DNA of 9,947 bases from Lentisphaerota bacterium (lineage in GTDB: Bacteria; Verrucomicrobiota; Kiritimatiellia; UBA8416; JAFGTH01): the NCBI GenBank assembly GCA_016934225.1, contig JAFGTH010000049.1, positions 1 to 9,947 on the forward strand, in the 5' to 3' direction. Position numbers and translations under genes: made by a program. The notes beneath the pieces were generated by a model. It was not told the origin of the DNA. It did not search any database and worked only from the letters and a program-made list of their open reading frames with translations. Position 1 is the first letter of the stretch. The number at the start of each line of letters is the position of its first letter. Positions 7,135-9,947 of this stretch are shown one piece after another.

Positions 7135-8087
7135 AGAGCTTTGGATTGATGAAGGATTTGCTGTGTACCTATGTGGCGTTGAGCGGCGAAGGGACTCGCT
7201 TCATTCGCAGATTGAAGCGAATGACAAAGGGGAGGGAATCGTCACGGCTCAAGCAATTTATGTTCAGCGAGGAACAACGAGCCGCTACATTGCGGATGCT
7301 AATAAGGTGCGACAGATGTTTTTCGGAGGTTATAGATAAGGATACATGCAATTTAATAAAAAGAGATCGGTCCGCGGTCTACGGAAGAATGATTCCGTTT
7401 GCGTGGGCAACGCTCGGATTTCACTGCAGAATACTTGATGCCTTCGGTATCGCGCATGACGCCGCTGCTGAAGAACGCTCAGTATTTACTGCCTTTGCTC
7501 ACCGGGAATGGAATGACTTGATTGACGAATACGGGTTTTCTTTTCGAGATATTTATCGAGCTTCGGAAACCCAGGAAGAAATACCTCACCAACTTATTCT
7601 CGTAAAGAAACTGCGACAGAAACAGAAGAAGATTGCGCCGCCGGAAAAATTTGCCAAATACTGCGAACATCTTAAGAACTATCAAGAACTGGCCCCATTA
7701 ACGGTCAGAGACAATGCTGAACTTGCCGAACGGGTGGTTTCGGAAGGCGCATTGTATATCGCGCGGGCGCATGTCTATCTTATGGTGAAAGATGTTCCGC
7801 GTGAGCTCGAGGAAGTATTGGTTCCTGTGTCAAAATGGTTCTCGTCCCTTGATGAATTGACTGATATTGAAAGCGACCAGACGTCGCGGCGGATAACTTT
7901 TATGAGCCTTGTGTCGGATCCGGAAGAAGAGATATGGAAACAATGCCGAAATTGTGTGGATGCATTCAGGCAATTGGCGCCTCATCCGGAAAAGATGATT
8001 GATTTTATTGAGATAACCACACGTTCCGTGGTCAATGGCAGGGGAGACATCCTTGACATCGAAAAACGCCTGGCTACTGCCTCTTGA
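7131..8087 (+). CDS. Putative class I isoprenoid synthase-like protein (IsoA), paralogue of the minus-strand 8140-9096 gene
   Basis: A 318-residue, mostly helical soluble protein with no signal peptide or membrane helix. I do not recognise it as a named enzyme. It has an Asp-rich motif NDLIDE (128-133) and a second one, LDELTDIESD (240-249). Their order, spacing and flanks recall the DDxxD and DDxxD/DxxxD metal-binding motifs of trans-isoprenyl diphosphate synthases and related class I terpenoid enzymes. It aligns without gaps to the minus-strand neighbour across 103-133 (DAFGI...AAAE) and 215-249. Compared with that paralogue, motif 1 has N for the first D and motif 2 has E for the second, and the basic stretch after motif 2 differs (RRITFM against GKKPTYI), so its catalytic power may be reduced. 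AAGGA (7121-7125) lies 5 nt before the ATG, which overlaps the ATPase stop as ATGA. Co-transcription suggests that its product or ligand is what the transporter handles. Confidence 0.72.
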   Translation: MKSFGLMKDLLCTYVALSGEGTRFIRRLKRMTKGRESSRLKQFMFSEEQRAATLRMLIRCDRCFSEVIDKDTCNLIKRDRSAVYGRMIPFAWATLGFHCRILDAFGIAHDAAAEERSVFTAFAHREWNDLIDEYGFSFRDIYRASETQEEIPHQLILVKKLRQKQKKIAPPEKFAKYCEHLKNYQELAPLTVRDNAELAERVVSEGALYIARAHVYLMVKDVPRELEEVLVPVSKWFSSLDELTDIESDQTSRRITFMSLVSDPEEEIWKQCRNCVDAFRQLAPHPEKMIDFIEITTRSVVNGRGDILDIEKRLATAS

Positions 8088-8139
8088 GAAGACAGGACAA
8101 GCCGCCGGGTAAAAATCCGGAGAAAGCGGTCTCTCGAAA

Positions 8140-9096
8140 TCAAACCAAGACTGACAGCTTGCGCATTTCGTGTTCACGGGCATATATGACAATGTCCAGG
8201 ATATCCTTGAGCCCGAGAAGATACACTTCGGAATCGCCGGCATGATGACGCAGATATTCCTCAAGTTCGTCATAGTGACGTAAAAGAAGCTGTTTTGGGT
8301 CGGCCGATTGATTGATGTAAGTAGGTTTTTTGCCGATCAGGTCCTGTTGATAATCGTAGTAATCATCCATGCAGGCAAAAAACTGAGAACTTACTTCTAG
8401 CGCGGCAATTAACTCATGCGGCAGATCGTTAATCATAACATACATATCCATCAGAAAACTCATTAGTGACTTCCTGAAAATTGCGTCCTTTACGCTGTGC
8501 GGATCCACTGGCGTGCTTTGAGCAATATGGACATCCTCCAGAAGTCGGTAGTAGTTGGGAAAATCCGCTTGTGGCGCCAGGGAGTGAATTACTCCGCGCA
8601 AATGATCCAACAGGAGACAATCAGGGTCCTCGTTATTTGTTTCATGATTCGTGCCTGCTGACAGAACGTCCGGGACAAAACGTTTCTCGTCCAATAAGTC
8701 GTCATAGGTACGTTTCAAAAAAGCGAATACCGCACAGCGTTCGGCTGCAGCCGCGTTGACGGATATGCCGAATGCTTTCAGAAAACTGACATGTTCAAAT
8801 AGAAGCAATACAGCAATCTTCATAAAACGATAGTAGATCTGCCGCTCGGTTAAGGAGCATTGCGTGATATACCAACGAGGAATGAATTTCTGAAATGCGT
8901 GATCGCTGCTGCGTATATGTCTGAACCACATACGTTTATTTCGGCGCAACATCCGTTCGATAAGCATGCGCATGCCTTTGCGTGCATCGGAATTACAGTC
9001 TGCAATAAGCAGTTTGCGGAAATAGCCGAGCAGCCTTTTTCCGTCAGCAGAAAGAGACAGATAAAACGGTAAGTCGGCAACGAGGCTTAACTTCAT
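8140..9096 (-). CDS. Putative class I isoprenoid synthase-like protein (IsoB), paralogue of the plus-strand 7131-8087 gene
   Basis: Also 318 residues, helical and soluble. Motif 1 is YDDLLDE (131-137) and motif 2 MDDYYDYQQD (243-252), 112 residues apart. FFACMDDYYDYQQD followed by GKKPTYI (255-261) resembles the F-Q-x-x-D-D-x-x-D...G-K segment of polyprenyl diphosphate synthases, where Asp residues hold Mg and the Lys contacts pyrophosphate. Both motifs are intact, so this is the better candidate for a catalytic member. KAFGISVNAAAAER (107-120) matches the conserved block of the paralogue. The first motif lacks the arginines usually downstream of DDxxD in chain-elongating enzymes, so it may be closer to a terpene cyclase or squalene/phytoene synthase-like enzyme, or it may have another role. 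The ATG abuts the TAA of the radical SAM gene with no gap and no visible ribosome binding site, implying coupled translation. Confidence 0.74.
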   Translation of the reverse strand: MKLSLVADLPFYLSLSADGKRLLGYFRKLLIADCNSDARKGMRMLIERMLRRNKRMWFRHIRSSDHAFQKFIPRWYITQCSLTERQIYYRFMKIAVLLLFEHVSFLKAFGISVNAAAAERCAVFAFLKRTYDDLLDEKRFVPDVLSAGTNHETNNEDPDCLLLDHLRGVIHSLAPQADFPNYYRLLEDVHIAQSTPVDPHSVKDAIFRKSLMSFLMDMYVMINDLPHELIAALEVSSQFFACMDDYYDYQQDLIGKKPTYINQSADPKQLLLRHYDELEEYLRHHAGDSEVYLLGLKDILDIVIYAREHEMRKLSVLV

Positions 9097-9947
9097 TTAT
9101 ACGGGATTAAATTGTTTTTTCAAGATGTGTATATGATGAGGCGACATAAAACGGCTGAGTTTCTTCTCGCCCAGCTTGAGAGCCTGAACTCCGAAACACA
9201 TCGGATCTTCCCCAAAGTAGTCATTCATAATAGTAAGAGCTTTGCCGCGGCAGCCGTAACATAGGCCTGATTTGCTATATTTGCAATCACGGCAATATCC
9301 GCGCAACTTGTGATAGATATTCCGTGTGTCATGCAGCAAAGAAGATTGCCTGAGCCGAGATTCAATACGCGTGTCATGAACATTACCCACCTTGATTGGG
9401 GCCCCGGAACAGATGCTGAGGTCGCCGTTTCTTTCCAGGAATAGTCCTTTTGCCCGAGTAAGTTTGTTGCAAGTGGAAGGAAACACACTGCCGTATGGTG
9501 TTTGCCAAAATCGCGCCGCATAAGCCTGCTTTTTATCCAGACCGTAACGCAGCGAAAGGTTCAGCAGCGACAAATTATAAATATCCCGCACATATTGTTC
9601 TGTAGTAAAGCGCAACAGATGATCATTTTGTTGGTATCTTCGGCTGATCACCGGGGTTTCGACAAATGGAGCAATGTTATTGCGAACGCACTCGCGCCAA
9701 AAGAATCGCAAATCGCCGCGATTGACTCCTGTATAAAGGAATTCCGCTAATACTGTGGCATGTGGGTAATGCCGACGAACTTGTTTTACTAATCGCCATG
9801 CGCGACGGATTGCGGAATAAGCGTCTTTCTTGCGTATCAGGGTTTCGACAGATTGCCGCCGGCCCCAATTTTTCATGAACAGAATGCCCCGATTGTCAAA
9901 TAAAGCCTTCAGAACCGACGCATTCAAATATATTCCCGATGTAGCCA
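9097..9947 (-). CDS. Radical SAM protein with SPASM domain (5' part outside the window)
   Basis: The frame is open to the right edge; 282 C-terminal residues are visible. The residues at the edge, ATSGIYLNASVLKALFDN, match the T-N-G...L strand and helix after the first barrel repeats of radical SAM enzymes, so the CxxxCxxC site should lie just outside the window. A TTG or internal ATG start within the window is therefore not the true start. Numbering from the codon at 9925-9927, the SPASM cysteines are C153, C173, C212, C215, C223, C226 and C244. The first pair fits CX14GX4C, and GNVHDTRI follows. The remaining spacing is CX2CX7CX2C then EDPMC. Seven cysteines imply two auxiliary 4Fe-4S clusters. 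SPASM enzymes mostly modify peptides or proteins (for example PqqE, AlbA, anSME), but no precursor peptide is seen here. The gene is upstream of and fused end to end (TAA then ATG) with the isoprenoid synthase-like gene. Confidence 0.87.
   Translation of the reverse strand, partial: ATSGIYLNASVLKALFDNRGILFMKNWGRRQSVETLIRKKDAYSAIRRAWRLVKQVRRHYPHATVLAEFLYTGVNRGDLRFFWRECVRNNIAPFVETPVISRRYQQNDHLLRFTTEQYVRDIYNLSLLNLSLRYGLDKKQAYAARFWQTPYGSVFPSTCNKLTRAKGLFLERNGDLSICSGAPIKVGNVHDTRIESRLRQSSLLHDTRNIYHKLRGYCRDCKYSKSGLCYGCRGKALTIMNDYFGEDPMCFGVQALKLGEKKLSRFMSPHHIHILKKQFNPV

Noticed and set aside
8086..8135. Nested inverted repeats between the convergent isoprenoid-like genes (GAGAAGAC/GTCTCTC outside, CCGG/CCGG inside) as a bidirectional terminator
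   Set aside because: The stems are short and imperfect, and no run of T follows on either strand, so a rho-independent terminator cannot be supported.
9097..9927. Reading the radical SAM gene as a complete protein starting at TTG 9927
   Set aside because: The frame continues open to the window edge and the extra residues (ATSGIY) match the radical SAM T-N-G strand, so the gene is truncated by the window and does not start there.

Overview
The window (9,947 nt, mid GC) reads as an accessory or envelope-glycosylation stretch of a Gram-negative-like bacterium. No RNA genes, insertion sequences or CRISPR arrays are visible. A DUF2723 (TMEM260-like) membrane protein with a TPR tail, a methyltransferase/DPM1-like glycosyltransferase fusion and a methyltransferase carrying an N-terminal WGWGTPAG block are compatible with the Planctomycetota/Verrucomicrobiota/Lentisphaerota/Omnitrophota grouping. 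That placement is a guess from protein style and is not shown by a marker gene.

Layout. Left block (1-4495): a possible 3' end of an upstream gene (3-116), then a plus-strand SAM methyltransferase (168-911). It converges with a minus-strand two-gene operon. The promoter-proximal gene is the DUF2723-TPR protein (4495-2363); it is followed after 9 nt by the methyltransferase-GT2 fusion (2353-929). The GT2 half looks like a polyprenyl-phosphate sugar synthase, and the DUF2723 protein looks like a GT-C enzyme that uses such a lipid-linked sugar. Together they make a plausible donor-plus-transferase pair for protein (or surface glycan) glycosylation.

Middle block (4496-5333): a divergent promoter region, a small four-helix DUF486/DMT-family membrane protein (4739-5146), and a leader with three closely spaced palindromes.

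Right block (5334-9947): a plus-strand operon of three overlapping genes, namely a MacB/FtsX-type permease, its LolD/MacB-type ATPase, and a 318-residue protein of uncertain function (here IsoA). It converges with a minus-strand pair running in from the right edge: a radical SAM/SPASM protein whose N-terminus lies outside the window, and directly abutting it a second 318-residue protein (here IsoB). IsoA and IsoB are clear paralogues. Each carries two Asp-rich motifs, about 112 residues apart, resembling the two metal-binding motifs of class I isoprenoid synthases. A pair of such proteins placed tail to tail, one coupled to an ABC transporter and the other to a radical SAM/SPASM enzyme, is the most novel-looking feature here and may be an undescribed biosynthesis/export locus. 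IsoA and IsoB are labels used only in this annotation.
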